Shown: positions 15,575 through 23,836 of the stretch, one piece after another
Layout of the letters: every line of letters begins with the position of its first letter
Position numbering within the stretch: position 1 is the stretch's first letter
IMG/VR virus record: IMGVR_UViG_3300000553_000158
Coordinates: 1 to 34,523 of that record
DNA: 34,523 nt
Reading direction: 5' to 3' (one strand)
From: a virus
Made by a program: the position numbers and the translations under genes
The notes under the pieces: generated by a model
Seen by the model: only the letters and a program-made list of their open reading frames with translations
Databases searched by the model: none
What the model was told of the DNA's origin: nothing

Positions 15575-15612
15575 AAATTTGGTTATATCATAAATTATTA
15601 TTAATTTTATGT
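15575..15612 (+). promoter_or_regulatory. Early-type promoter, copy B
   Basis: Starts AAATTTGGTTATATCATA and ends TTATTAATTTTATG. It differs from copy A at only three positions over the 36-nt core. TTTG and TAATTTTA boxes are 20 nt apart, fitting the Bacteroidota housekeeping promoter. It drives three small plus-strand genes. Confidence 0.75.
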
Positions 15613-15634
15613 TATAATTTAAAAATAATAGAAA
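15613..15634 (+). promoter_or_regulatory. Conserved translation-start leader, copy 2
   Basis: TATAATTTAAAAATAATAG then AAA and ATG, nearly the same as the leaders at 1796-1817 and 16045-16065. Confidence 0.6.
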
Positions 15635-16054
15635 ATGAAAACAACTAACGTAAATGATGTATTTATTACAATTAAAACTGCAAAAAAAATAAAAGAATTA
15701 AATTTGCAAGTGCCATGTAATAGTTATTATGTAGAAGCAATTGAACCACATTGCAATAATGTTAATAATAGATGCAAAGACGTAATAGCAGGTGAAATTT
15801 GGATTGATGATGAATCGGCTGCTTATCCTGATTTATGTCCTGGATTAGTTAAAACTAAAATCTATCCTAGACCAACTCAAGCTAATTTACAAAAGTGGTT
15901 AAGAGATATGTATAATATAAAATTATCAATTCAATTCCTAAATAATTGGAAATGGTATGTAGATGATTTTAATTTTGGATATGATGTTCATGATACTTAT
16001 GAAGAAGCATTAGAAGAAGGATTATTTGAAGTATTAAATTCATCTATAATTTAA
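15635..16054 (+). CDS. Conserved early phage protein of unknown function
   Basis: A 139-residue protein. The C-terminal part, with YPRPTQANLQKWLRDMYNI, a short strand pair (WKWYVDDFNF) and the ending YEEALEEGLFEVL, follows the pattern of a small protein family I remember from many Bacteroidota phages and prophages; its function is not known. Four cysteines lie in the N-terminal half (CNSYY, CNNVNNRC, CPG). It is the first gene of the second plus-strand island, under early-type promoter B, so it should be expressed early. Start chosen at the ATG following the conserved leader. Confidence 0.75.
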   Translation: MKTTNVNDVFITIKTAKKIKELNLQVPCNSYYVEAIEPHCNNVNNRCKDVIAGEIWIDDESAAYPDLCPGLVKTKIYPRPTQANLQKWLRDMYNIKLSIQFLNNWKWYVDDFNFGYDVHDTYEEALEEGLFEVLNSSII

Positions 16055-16065
16055 AAATAAAGAAA
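16045..16065 (+). promoter_or_regulatory. Conserved translation-start leader, copy 3
   Basis: TATAATTTAAAAATAAAG plus AAA before the ATG at 16066. This copy overlaps the end of the preceding coding region and supplies its stop codon; no TTTG promoter box stands upstream, so the element is tied to translation initiation and not only to the promoter. Confidence 0.6.
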
Positions 16066-16248
16066 ATGGAACAATCAACTCAATTTATCGTACGTCCAAA
16101 TGATATGCTCTTAAATGCAAGAATTACAAATAATAAAAAAATAGCTTTAAGAGTACTTGCAAAAGCAAAGGAACAAGAAAGTCAATATGAGTATAAACAA
16201 GTATATGATCCTATTAGTAGATGTACTAAATTTGTAAAAATAATTTAA
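16066..16248 (+). CDS. 60-residue basic early protein
   Basis: Second gene of the plus-strand island, 11 nt after the stop of the first and preceded by the conserved A-rich leader. The product is basic and helical (MLLNARITNNKKIALRVLAKAKEQE) with a short tail DPISRCTKFVKII. No family recognised. Its size, charge and early position would suit a host-takeover or DNA-binding protein, but that is only an inference. Confidence 0.65.
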   Translation: MEQSTQFIVRPNDMLLNARITNNKKIALRVLAKAKEQESQYEYKQVYDPISRCTKFVKII

Positions 16249-16253
16249 TTTCA

Positions 16254-16439
16254 ATGTCAATGAAAATATATAAAATTTTTTTTAAAATTAAAGATGGTAT
16301 TAATACAGATACAGAATATAAACCAAATACATGTATAACTGAAACTATAATAGCTAATAATTTTATTGAAGCTACAAATATAATAAAAGAAAAATATAAA
16401 AATAGTTTTGGATTTTATCCTTGTTCTATGCCTACATAA
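16254..16439 (+). CDS. 61-residue hypothetical early protein
   Basis: Third gene of the plus-strand island, 5 nt after the previous stop. It begins MSMKIYKIFFKIKDG and has the pattern strand, loop, strand, helix (NFIEATNIIKEKYKNS), a small ferredoxin-like or similar fold by eye. Its stop is 2 nt from the stop of the convergent RuvC-like gene; no terminator hairpin is visible between them. The start could also be the second Met, two codons later. Function unknown. Confidence 0.6.
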   Translation: MSMKIYKIFFKIKDGINTDTEYKPNTCITETIIANNFIEATNIIKEKYKNSFGFYPCSMPT

Positions 16440-16441
16440 TA

Positions 16442-17143
16442 TTAAATCTTAACAATCTCTTTTAACAAAAAGGCATCATTAATATCTTCAATTGGTTTTG
16501 GTATATCTTTTACTTTTCTTATTTTATCCAAATTAACAAGTAAAAAGTCTTTCCAATTAGAATTAAAATTGCTTTCTATTATAGCGTCAAACATATCAAT
16601 TTTAGTAAAATTTCCACCTGATATGCCTTTATTATTCGGATTAATAACTTCGATTAATTTGAGCTTTTTCTTGCCAGTTTCTACCATTTTTGAACCATAA
16701 ACGACTCTACAAACATCAGTTTTTAATGATTTTGGTGCAAGAATTTTTAACTGGACATTTGATATCCCCTCATAGATTTTAGCACGGATGCAGCTTCCTA
16801 TACCAACTAAATCCAATATTTGACTACTACCCTTGCCGTATGAATAACCTTCAATGAAACATACAGTATCTTCTTTTATGTTAATAGTATTAATAATGTC
16901 ATTAAATAATGTAGTTGATATTTCTGAAAATAATTTTAATTTATTTACTTCAGAAGTGGAATAATCTTTCTTAATGGAATTGGTATAATCGTATGTTCTT
17001 ATATTAACATTATTCTCTCTACATAATTTGTTCCAAATATAATCTTTATCTTTGGTGTTATATGAAAAATAATATTCTTTGTTGTTAGCTTCTATTACCA
17101 TTGCAGTCGAAGCTTTTGAGATATCTAAGCCAATGTAATTCAT
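16442..17143 (-). CDS. RuvC-like Holliday junction resolvase
   Basis: A 233-residue protein with the RNase H-like fold of RuvC-type nucleases. The four expected acidic residues are visible in order: Asp7 in IGLDIS, Glu98 in CFIEGYSYG, and Asp220/Asp223 in IEDINDAFLL. Basic patches (GKKKLKL at about 157-163) could bind DNA. It would cut branched DNA before packaging, a job that endonuclease VII does in T4. It is the last gene of the helicase - HNH - RuvC operon, 4 nt after the HNH gene, which supports a joint role in recombination or DNA processing. Confidence 0.8.
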   Translation of the reverse strand: MNYIGLDISKASTAMVIEANNKEYYFSYNTKDKDYIWNKLCRENNVNIRTYDYTNSIKKDYSTSEVNKLKLFSEISTTLFNDIINTINIKEDTVCFIEGYSYGKGSSQILDLVGIGSCIRAKIYEGISNVQLKILAPKSLKTDVCRVVYGSKMVETGKKKLKLIEVINPNNKGISGGNFTKIDMFDAIIESNFNSNWKDFLLVNLDKIRKVKDIPKPIEDINDAFLLKEIVKI

Positions 17144-17147
17144 GTTG

Positions 17148-17921
17148 TTAATAAGTTAGAATTGTAGGAATATTATCAATACATTTTATATTTGAAAATT
17201 GATTATCAGTACCATCGACGAATTTAATACAAAAATTTGTATATAATCCATTTAATTTAACTTCAATATAATCTTCATATTGTAATGACTTATTATATTC
17301 AGGATGGTATTTAAATAATGCATGTACAAAATCAACTATTTCGGTATCATATATAAATTTATCAATTGGTAATTGAGATAAAATACATCTACAAAATTTC
17401 CTTATTTTAAGTTTGTTATTAAATGAATAAATACCTAATTTATATGTACCATTTAAATTTAAAAAGGTATATGCATCTTTACTATGTTTAGCATAATCAG
17501 TATTTTTATCTCTTACAATTATATTATCAACTAATTCATGATCATTATATTTATGGTAATATGAATGACAATATTCACATAAAGTAATTAAACTACTATT
17601 TGGATATAACCACGGATCTACTTTTTTTCTGTAATAATATGTATGATGAACTTGTAATCCTTTAGTTGCACCACATTCCATACATTTTTTATCTCTATTA
17701 ATAATTTCAAGTCTTTTAATAGCCCATTCTTTAGTTGCTAATAACATTGGATATGTAGCCGATGGATATTTTATAACTGCCGGAATTTCGTTGTTTTTAT
17801 TTACTATTTCTTGAACAATAGGTAAATTTGGTACTATTTTTATAACTTCTTCAATTACTTTAGAGTTAACTACTTTATATTTATTTGATTTTAATCGTTT
17901 CTTTCGTTTATATTTTTTCAT
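17148..17921 (-). CDS. HNH endonuclease
   Basis: A 257-residue protein with a very basic N-terminus (KKYKRKKRLKSNKYK), which may bind DNA. The HNH/ββα-metal fold lies at about 76-125: CMEC (80-83), VHH (91-93), Asn108 and CEYCH (115-119), so two CxxC pairs should hold a structural zinc and His92/93, Asn108 and a late His form the active site. The C-terminal ~130 residues are of unknown fold. It overlaps the helicase gene by 4 nt, suggesting an integral part of the operon and not a free-standing homing endonuclease, though a homing role cannot be excluded. Confidence 0.85.
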   Translation of the reverse strand: MKKYKRKKRLKSNKYKVVNSKVIEEVIKIVPNLPIVQEIVNKNNEIPAVIKYPSATYPMLLATKEWAIKRLEIINRDKKCMECGATKGLQVHHTYYYRKKVDPWLYPNSSLITLCEYCHSYYHKYNDHELVDNIIVRDKNTDYAKHSKDAYTFLNLNGTYKLGIYSFNNKLKIRKFCRCILSQLPIDKFIYDTEIVDFVHALFKYHPEYNKSLQYEDYIEVKLNGLYTNFCIKFVDGTDNQFSNIKCIDNIPTILTY

Positions 17922-19633
17922 AATATATTTAATTTTGGTCTAGTTACTATATATCCACTATATGTTTTTTTATTTATTGTTTTATTTTGCGGTCGAGATT
18001 CATAATAATTGCTGATATCAGAGCCTTTAGGTGCTTTAAAAATTTCTAATTTTTTATATATTTCGGCGAATGTTTTTTTTAATTTTGAAGATTCTATAAA
18101 ATCGCCATTATCAATAGCAAGTTCATTTTTTAACATGTAAAATATTTTATTTGATAATTCTATATCAGATTTAGCAATTAATGCATTTTTTATATTAGTA
18201 ACATTATAATTTTTTTTTCTGATACCGACATATCCTAACTTTTTAATTGCATCAATTAAAAAAGGCCATTTTTCATTTGCTAAATTAATCAATTCAAAAT
18301 CATTTTTATTAGCTTCAATTTCAATCATAGTATCTTTAAAAGTTTTATATACTCCGGTTAAATAAGTATCATGTACTCCTTCTGTAACCGAATATCCATT
18401 TGATTCATATTCCTTTGTTACATTAACACGCAATTTATATAATTCTTTAGTAATTTTAAAATTATAACGATCTAAATTAACTAAATTATAATCAACAATA
18501 TATTTATTATCTACTTTACTAAGATAAGCATTATTAAGTTTTTGAATTTGTTTAATAGCTGTATCTGATAAACTATTATATTCAAGAGCTAATTTTTTGC
18601 AATTATCAATCATATCTTCTGTAAATCTTACGTATTCTAGATAATCATTATTTTTTAATGAATATCTAGTATTTGTATATATATGATATATAGTATCCCA
18701 ATATTTAGTATTTCTAATTCTACCTGCAATCTGTTGAAATGCAGTTGATATATCTAATAATGTCGTAGAACGTTTACCATCAGATATAATATATATTATT
18801 GCATTTTCATCATAAATATCACAACCTTCAAATACTGTTTCAGTTAAAAAATTAATTTTTCTTGGTAAATCTAACACTGTACTTCGTTTTAATCCTGTTT
18901 CAGCAGTATTGCTTTCACTCCATATAGCTCTAGCATTATCATCATTTAAATTACATATTTTTACCATTAATTTTATAAAATCAACTGAATTTACGAAAAA
19001 ATATGCATTTCCAATTTTCTCATCATTTAAATATTCATATATTAATTTTACTATTTTATCATTTACATTGGTTCTACATTTAATAGAATTAACTGAAACT
19101 GTTTTTACGTTATCCCATACTGCTTCTACTAATTTAATATTTTTTAATTCTGTTAATATAAAATCTGTCTCTAATAATGTAGCTGTCATAAAACAGAATT
19201 CTTTATATCTAGTGTAATTTTCTAATACACATTTTACAGCATCATTTCTAAATGCATATTTAATAAATAACAAATGATATTCATCGATTAAAATATTATA
19301 TTTTGATGTATCGATTAAATCATTTAATTTATATAATGAATCATATGTTACCATTATTTTTGGTGACTTTGTAGTTTTTAAATATTCTTTTAATTTCTTT
19401 TTTGAAATATATCCATCTATTTTAAAAATCAAATCTTTATTTTGCTCATATTTATTTTTTATTAAAGCTCTATATGGTACTGCTATTACATAAGGATTTT
19501 TAGATTGTAATGCAATTGTAGTACCACCACATCCTACTTTACCTTTATCAAATATACAATTAGCTGGCAATTCAGATATAGCTGTACTAATATATTGAGT
19601 ACCATTTGGAATATTTATTATTTCTTTAATCAT
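17918..19633 (-). CDS. SF2 helicase-like ATPase with altered P-loop
   Basis: A 571-residue superfamily 2 helicase. Motif I is GKVGCGGTT (31-39), where the usual lysine of GxGKT is replaced by Gly37; motif II is DEYH (117-120); motif III is MTATLL (149-154); motif VI is QQIAGRIR (300-307), with the arginine finger. Segment VPYRALIKNK (52-61) is the motif Ia position. I remember related proteins with a GGTT-type P-loop in Bacteroidota phages. It could unwind branched or R-loop DNA together with the RuvC-like and HNH proteins in the same operon. The 5' leader is long (about 80 nt after a late-type motif) and holds small hairpins. Confidence 0.8.
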   Translation of the reverse strand: MIKEIINIPNGTQYISTAISELPANCIFDKGKVGCGGTTIALQSKNPYVIAVPYRALIKNKYEQNKDLIFKIDGYISKKKLKEYLKTTKSPKIMVTYDSLYKLNDLIDTSKYNILIDEYHLLFIKYAFRNDAVKCVLENYTRYKEFCFMTATLLETDFILTELKNIKLVEAVWDNVKTVSVNSIKCRTNVNDKIVKLIYEYLNDEKIGNAYFFVNSVDFIKLMVKICNLNDDNARAIWSESNTAETGLKRSTVLDLPRKINFLTETVFEGCDIYDENAIIYIISDGKRSTTLLDISTAFQQIAGRIRNTKYWDTIYHIYTNTRYSLKNNDYLEYVRFTEDMIDNCKKLALEYNSLSDTAIKQIQKLNNAYLSKVDNKYIVDYNLVNLDRYNFKITKELYKLRVNVTKEYESNGYSVTEGVHDTYLTGVYKTFKDTMIEIEANKNDFELINLANEKWPFLIDAIKKLGYVGIRKKNYNVTNIKNALIAKSDIELSNKIFYMLKNELAIDNGDFIESSKLKKTFAEIYKKLEIFKAPKGSDISNYYESRPQNKTINKKTYSGYIVTRPKLNIL

Positions 19634-19715
19634 CTCAAATTATATTTTTTTTCCATTATATATTAATATTATTTTTTATAATTTATAAAACCTAAAAATA
19701 GGAAATATTACTTTC

Positions 19716-19730
19716 CTCTATATAAATATA
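19716..19730 (-). promoter_or_regulatory. Late-type promoter motif before the helicase operon
   Basis: Reads TATATTTATATAGAG in transcription orientation. It lies about 80 nt before the helicase ATG, much farther than in the other copies. The leader contains a 6-bp hairpin (AGGAAA/TTTCCT) and a short CCTA/TAGG repeat. Confidence 0.45.
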
Positions 19731-19762
19731 TACTTTTTTAGAAAAACTATAAATAATTAAAC

Positions 19763-19811
19763 CAGTGAAGAAGAATTCTTCACTGCTTGGATCATACTTT
19801 GTATGATCCAA
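19763..19811 (-). terminator. Two tandem perfect hairpins after the structural operon
   Basis: Hairpin 2 (19787-19811) is an 11-bp stem TTGGATCATAC/GTATGATCCAA with a TTT loop; hairpin 1 (19763-19785) is a 10-bp stem CAGTGAAGAA/TTCTTCACTG with a 3-nt loop. Minus-strand transcripts from the tail genes meet them just after the stop at 19833. The run after hairpin 1 (TTTAATTATTTATAG) is T-rich but not a pure U-tract, so termination or RNA-end protection is likely. Confidence 0.75.
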
Positions 19812-19832
19812 TACTATTGTTTATAATCAATC

Positions 19833-21422
19833 TTAAATATCAAACCTAATAACATAGGTCATATCAATATCATTAAATTGTTTAACAGGTTTGCTTACTT
19901 TAGCAACTGCTAATAAATCTAAATTATCATTATACAGTCCAACTTCAGTTACATAAGGAGACCAAGCTGAAGATGATATAAAGCCTAAATAATTTTGATT
20001 AGTAGGATCTAATGGATTTTCTAAAGAAGTAGGATTAAGAGTATAATTTAATTCTCCAGCTGGTATAGTACAATTAACTTCAAATTCATGAATAGTTTTA
20101 GTACTTTTAAATTTAAGATCAAAATCATTAATTAAATTAGTATATTTAGGATCTTGAGAAGTAATAACTACATTTCCAGTTTTATAAAATACATTACCTA
20201 TATAATAATCATAATTAGTATTAATGACATTATTATTAAAATATGCAGAACTAGAAGTATCAGCAACATCCATAATTCTTAGATTATAGATACTACCATT
20301 AAAGAATTTAGGATATTGTTCTATGCTAGTTCCAAGTAAAATATCACAATTATTAGTAATAGTATTTAAATTAGAAGTACTACTCACTGAACTACTTTGA
20401 AATAAACTACTAGATACATCTATACAATAAGTTTCTAATGTATAAGTAGTTTTGGCTTTATTTAATGATACAAATATAGATCCTGTATAACTACTACTAA
20501 AATATGGGGATGATAATGAATAAGTATTAATACCATCATTAGCAAGATAATTTATACTAAATGCAGAACCGGAAGTATGATATTGAAATAAGAATGGATA
20601 AGGTTGATATATAGTTTCATCATTATTAGTTATATTATTAATTCTCATTCCATTTTTATATAAAATATCAACAGTATCTACAATTTGTAAATTATCAGGT
20701 TCTATTTGAAATTGTATAGTATAATCATCATTAAAATTAAATTTAGGATCATGATGTATTCTTGAATATGCATTAGTTGAATAATATGGTATTATATGAT
20801 TACTATTTAATTTAGAAGTAGTAGATGTTACCAAATTATGATGCATATAATTATGATTAGTTGAATAATCATAAGATTCATTAACATTAATAAAAATATC
20901 ATTACAAGGCCAATATCCAATTAATGAATCTCCATAATAAGTATCATAATAGTTAGACATAGATACTTGTAAATCTGTATCTATTAAATTACCAAATCCA
21001 TCATCCGTAATATTAATATTAGTAGTAAGATTATAATTTGATAATGATACAGTAGAACTCTTTAATTGTTCTCCATATGTATTCTGTGATATTGGAAATG
21101 ATATAAAAGTAGAATAAGGAATTCTTTTTTCTTCTTTATATGGAATATCTAATAAATTATATTGTTCTGTATTATAATTACTGTAATAAGTATTATAAAT
21201 AGAATCATATATCAAATAATCATAATATCCATTTGACATAGGTAATGCACTTATAACAGGATCATTTGTACTTGATATGTTATAAGGTGTATTATCATAA
21301 TTACTGTTTAATACATATAAACCATATGAAATAGAATTAACATTCGTTATTTCATATTGCTTATAAGCATTAAAAGGAGTAACCGTAATATCATTGGATG
21401 TTATTGATTGGAATATTGACAT
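19833..21422 (-). CDS. Tail/baseplate protein with LamG-like domain
   Basis: A 529-residue virion protein. The middle (about residues 165-390) has the strand order of a LamG/concanavalin-like jelly roll: LIGYWPCND, FNDDYTIQFQIEP, then a closing FFNGSIYNLRIMD. The C-terminal ~45 residues (VTEVGLYNDNLDLLAVAKVS, ending VIRFDI) closely match the end of the 360-residue product at 22008-23090, so the two share an assembly module. The composition is very rich in Tyr, Asn and Ser. It is the last gene of the structural operon before the double-hairpin terminator. Sugar binding at the host surface is possible for the LamG part but not shown. Confidence 0.75.
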   Translation of the reverse strand: MSIFQSITSNDITVTPFNAYKQYEITNVNSISYGLYVLNSNYDNTPYNISSTNDPVISALPMSNGYYDYLIYDSIYNTYYSNYNTEQYNLLDIPYKEEKRIPYSTFISFPISQNTYGEQLKSSTVSLSNYNLTTNINITDDGFGNLIDTDLQVSMSNYYDTYYGDSLIGYWPCNDIFINVNESYDYSTNHNYMHHNLVTSTTSKLNSNHIIPYYSTNAYSRIHHDPKFNFNDDYTIQFQIEPDNLQIVDTVDILYKNGMRINNITNNDETIYQPYPFLFQYHTSGSAFSINYLANDGINTYSLSSPYFSSSYTGSIFVSLNKAKTTYTLETYCIDVSSSLFQSSSVSSTSNLNTITNNCDILLGTSIEQYPKFFNGSIYNLRIMDVADTSSSAYFNNNVINTNYDYYIGNVFYKTGNVVITSQDPKYTNLINDFDLKFKSTKTIHEFEVNCTIPAGELNYTLNPTSLENPLDPTNQNYLGFISSSAWSPYVTEVGLYNDNLDLLAVAKVSKPVKQFNDIDMTYVIRFDI

Positions 21423-21424
21423 GT

Positions 21425-21688
21425 TTATTTATTAGATTCAAGTTCTAAATTAATTAAATTTATTGTATCTAAAATGCTATTACATAAACTTTCCTCATCC
21501 TCTTTATATAAGTCAATTCCTAATAATGCATTATTTTCTAACCATTCCGGAATTACATGTTCTCTTATATGTTCAATTTGTATATGTAATAATATATCTT
21601 TATTTTTAAGTTTATTAAAAGCTACTCTTTTGACATTAAATAAATATATTAATCTATTAATATCTTCATTATTTTCTATTAATACCAT
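21425..21688 (-). CDS. 87-residue hypothetical protein between tail genes
   Basis: A small acidic, helical protein (MVLIENNEDINRLIYLF..., IQIEHIREHVIPEWLENN). It lies 2 nt before the LamG-protein gene and overlaps the upstream 108-residue gene by 20 nt in another frame, so translation is likely coupled. No family recognised. Its position in a tail operon would suit a small chaperone or connector, but this is only positional inference. Confidence 0.6.
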   Translation of the reverse strand: MVLIENNEDINRLIYLFNVKRVAFNKLKNKDILLHIQIEHIREHVIPEWLENNALLGIDLYKEDEESLCNSILDTINLINLELESNK

Positions 21689-21995
21689 ATTTTTTATTTA
21701 ATTTGTCTGTATTAGCTCTTAATTCGATTATCATATTATGTAATTTAGATGCTTTTTCTTCATTTGATTCTTCTTTAAATATAACTTCTTTAATTAATTT
21801 CTTAAGTTCTGATTTTTTCATATTTTTAGATTCATGAAATGGAATGGCATAAAAATCACCATATTTATCTATATATTCTTCTGCTGACTTACATTCCATT
21901 AACTCACATATATCTAAAAATGCTTCCGATTGAGCTTTTATTGTATTTCTTGTTTTTGAAATGATATTCTTTAAAATGTCTTCTTTTGTTATCAT
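21669..21995 (-). CDS. 108-residue protein with internal MKKSELKKLIKEV motif
   Basis: The first 58 residues are helical (DICELMECKSAEEYIDKYGDF). At residue 59 the sequence MKKSELKKLIKEVIFKEE begins, the same motif that opens the proteins at 787-1152 and 1165-1710. In those proteins the motif is strictly N-terminal, so here either two ORFs have fused or a second start at 21821 gives a separate 50-residue protein ending NKKYGINRK. The sequence before the internal ATG (AATCTAAAAAT) is A-rich, as for other starts here. The gene sits between two tail genes and overlaps the next by 20 nt. Function unknown. Confidence 0.65.
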   Translation of the reverse strand: MITKEDILKNIISKTRNTIKAQSEAFLDICELMECKSAEEYIDKYGDFYAIPFHESKNMKKSELKKLIKEVIFKEESNEEKASKLHNMIIELRANTDKLNKKYGINRK

Positions 21996-22007
21996 ATAAT
22001 TTTAAAT

Positions 22008-23090
22008 TTAAAAATCTAATCTAATTCTTAATGTTGCTTCTTGATTAAATGCTTTTTGTAATGGTTGGCTAACTTTAGCAACTGCTAATAATTCATTATT
22101 ATCATTATATAAACCAACTGTAGTAATATAAACTTTAGGATCTGATATCATATCAGCATATCTTAAATCGCCTAATGAACCAGTAGTAAAAGAAGGATTA
22201 TTACTATAATTAAACATATTATTTAATACTCTTACAAAGTAATAAGTAGAATTAATAGTTTGATAATTTCTAGCAGAAAAATATGAGGCTGAATGAATAG
22301 CATTAAAAGTTACTATGTTATTATTAACAGCAGAACCACTACTATAAGGTATATTAGCAGATTGAGATACATGAGCTGAATCTAAAACTAATATTCCAGA
22401 TTGTGGATATGATAATCCATAATATATAGGATTAGTTCCACCATAAACTCCATTAGTAATACTTCCACTAACTATATTATATACTAATCCACCATCTGTT
22501 TCTGTACCTAATGGTTTAGTAGAATAATCATCAATAAGAGATAAATTAGTTCCGGTAATACCTTTTAAACGTAATTCCCATCCACCTGGATTCAATTCTT
22601 CTTTCAATCTTTCTCTTTTAAAATTTACTATGGTTATAGAATTCATTACAGTACCATCGGCAGTTACAAATTTATCACTTGAAGCTGGTAATAATACGTT
22701 TCTATATTGATAATAAGTAGTTTGAGTTGGATAATAGCTAGAAGACACTTGAGCAGATCCAGAACCATAATAATTACCATAAGCTATGGAATATTGTACT
22801 TCAGCATTAGATACTGTAGCAGGATCTGATTGATAAATATCTAAATAATATATACCAGAAGAATTGGATTGTGCTGTAGAAATATATGAAGAAGTTAATA
22901 ATCCAGCTGTAACACCTGAAGACCAAACTTGTTCTGTAATATTATCTACTACATTTGTTACGATATCTTGAGTTGGATTAAACGAACTAAATAATCCAGT
23001 ATATACTGGTGGATTAAATGTAATAGTTCCATTACTATTTGTAACTGTTCCTCCTGTAAATTCTGTAAGGTTATTGGATGACTTTGCCAT
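22008..23090 (-). CDS. Virion structural protein with the VGLYND C-terminal module
   Basis: A 360-residue beta-rich structural protein. The N-terminal part carries FTGGTVTNSNGTITFNPPVY; the middle is rich in SGS loops; and the end (ITTVGLYNDNNELLAVAKVS, then LRIRLDF) is shared with the LamG-like tail protein at 19833-21422. The VGLYND...LLAVAK...RLD pattern is one I associate with baseplate or tail proteins of T4-like marine phages. It follows the 223-residue structural gene after 19 nt and is better in GC and codon use than the small genes nearby, suggesting strong expression. Exact position in the virion not known. Confidence 0.7.
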   Translation of the reverse strand: MAKSSNNLTEFTGGTVTNSNGTITFNPPVYTGLFSSFNPTQDIVTNVVDNITEQVWSSGVTAGLLTSSYISTAQSNSSGIYYLDIYQSDPATVSNAEVQYSIAYGNYYGSGSAQVSSSYYPTQTTYYQYRNVLLPASSDKFVTADGTVMNSITIVNFKRERLKEELNPGGWELRLKGITGTNLSLIDDYSTKPLGTETDGGLVYNIVSGSITNGVYGGTNPIYYGLSYPQSGILVLDSAHVSQSANIPYSSGSAVNNNIVTFNAIHSASYFSARNYQTINSTYYFVRVLNNMFNYSNNPSFTTGSLGDLRYADMISDPKVYITTVGLYNDNNELLAVAKVSQPLQKAFNQEATLRIRLDF

Positions 23091-23109
23091 TGTATATTTT
23101 ATATTTTAA

Positions 23110-23781
23110 TTATAATTGAGAAATTCCTGTAAATACTTGAGCAGTAGCTATAGTTTCTTGTTTAACTGTCAAATTCATTACTACTCTACCACCAGTTTCA
23201 TTACCAATAATAGTTATAGTTGCAGTGCCGTCTGATAATAATTGTTGCTTAGCAGAAATTTCAAATTTAAATGCTGTTACCGCTACTGATTGTGCATCTA
23301 AACCAGCTAAAAATTCTGGCATGTAAGTTACATTAATAGATGAATTAGCAGCAGGATGAATGTTAGCTACATTTGAATTACTTAAAATTGCTGTATAACC
23401 ATAAGTAGCATTACCACCAGCATAGTTAATAGTTTGTGGAGTAATGATATAAGTTTGTCCTGCAGTTTGTAATGTTATATTAGTTTGTCCAACTGATATA
23501 ATTGGTATTCTAGCTGTATTTTTATTTAATGTTACTAATTTATATTTTAGTAATTGTGATTCATTTGGAGTAGCTTCTAATATAGGCATTGCTTCTAAAG
23601 CTGCACCATAATATGCTGAACCACCACTTGCATTTGGATTCCATAGTCTATAATCTATTTCATCATCTGCAACTGCGAATTTAGTAATATTAAAATTTGA
23701 TTGTCCTTTTGATAGTAATTCTCTTCCTTTATTAGTAAGAATAGCTTCTATCTGAATTGATGTATTATCTAAGTATGCCAT
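23110..23781 (-). CDS. Conserved virion structural protein (MAYLDNTSI family)
   Basis: A 223-residue protein whose N-terminus (YLDNTSIQIEAILTNKGREL, then FNITKFAVADDEIDYRLWNP) matches a structural protein pattern that I remember from T4-like phages of marine and Bacteroidota hosts, where it is found with tail or head completion genes. The rest is beta-rich, ending NLTVKQETIATAQVF. It has a strong late-type promoter motif 16 nt before its ATG and heads the operon down to 19833. The relatively high GC and Ala content compared with its neighbours points to high expression. The precise role is not known to me. Confidence 0.75.
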   Translation of the reverse strand: MAYLDNTSIQIEAILTNKGRELLSKGQSNFNITKFAVADDEIDYRLWNPNASGGSAYYGAALEAMPILEATPNESQLLKYKLVTLNKNTARIPIISVGQTNITLQTAGQTYIITPQTINYAGGNATYGYTAILSNSNVANIHPAANSSINVTYMPEFLAGLDAQSVAVTAFKFEISAKQQLLSDGTATITIIGNETGGRVVMNLTVKQETIATAQVFTGISQL

Positions 23782-23790
23782 TTGTATTTA

Positions 23791-23807
23791 TTTTTTAATA
23801 AATATTA
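23791..23807 (-). promoter_or_regulatory. Late-type promoter motif before the 223-residue structural gene
   Basis: Reads TAATATTTATTAAAAAA in transcription orientation, with the core 16 nt before the ATG. It shares the TTAAAAAA tail with the motif at 32688-32705. Confidence 0.65.
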
Positions 23808-23836
23808 ATTTTTTATGTTTTTATTATGATTTAATG

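Noticed and set aside
18909-19217. Plus-strand ORF opposite the helicase gene
   Set aside because: Shadow of the helicase reading frame; low-complexity hydrophobic product and no promoter or start leader.
21474-21701. Plus-strand ORF opposite the 87-residue gene
   Set aside because: Antisense, Leu/Ser-rich, no start leader.
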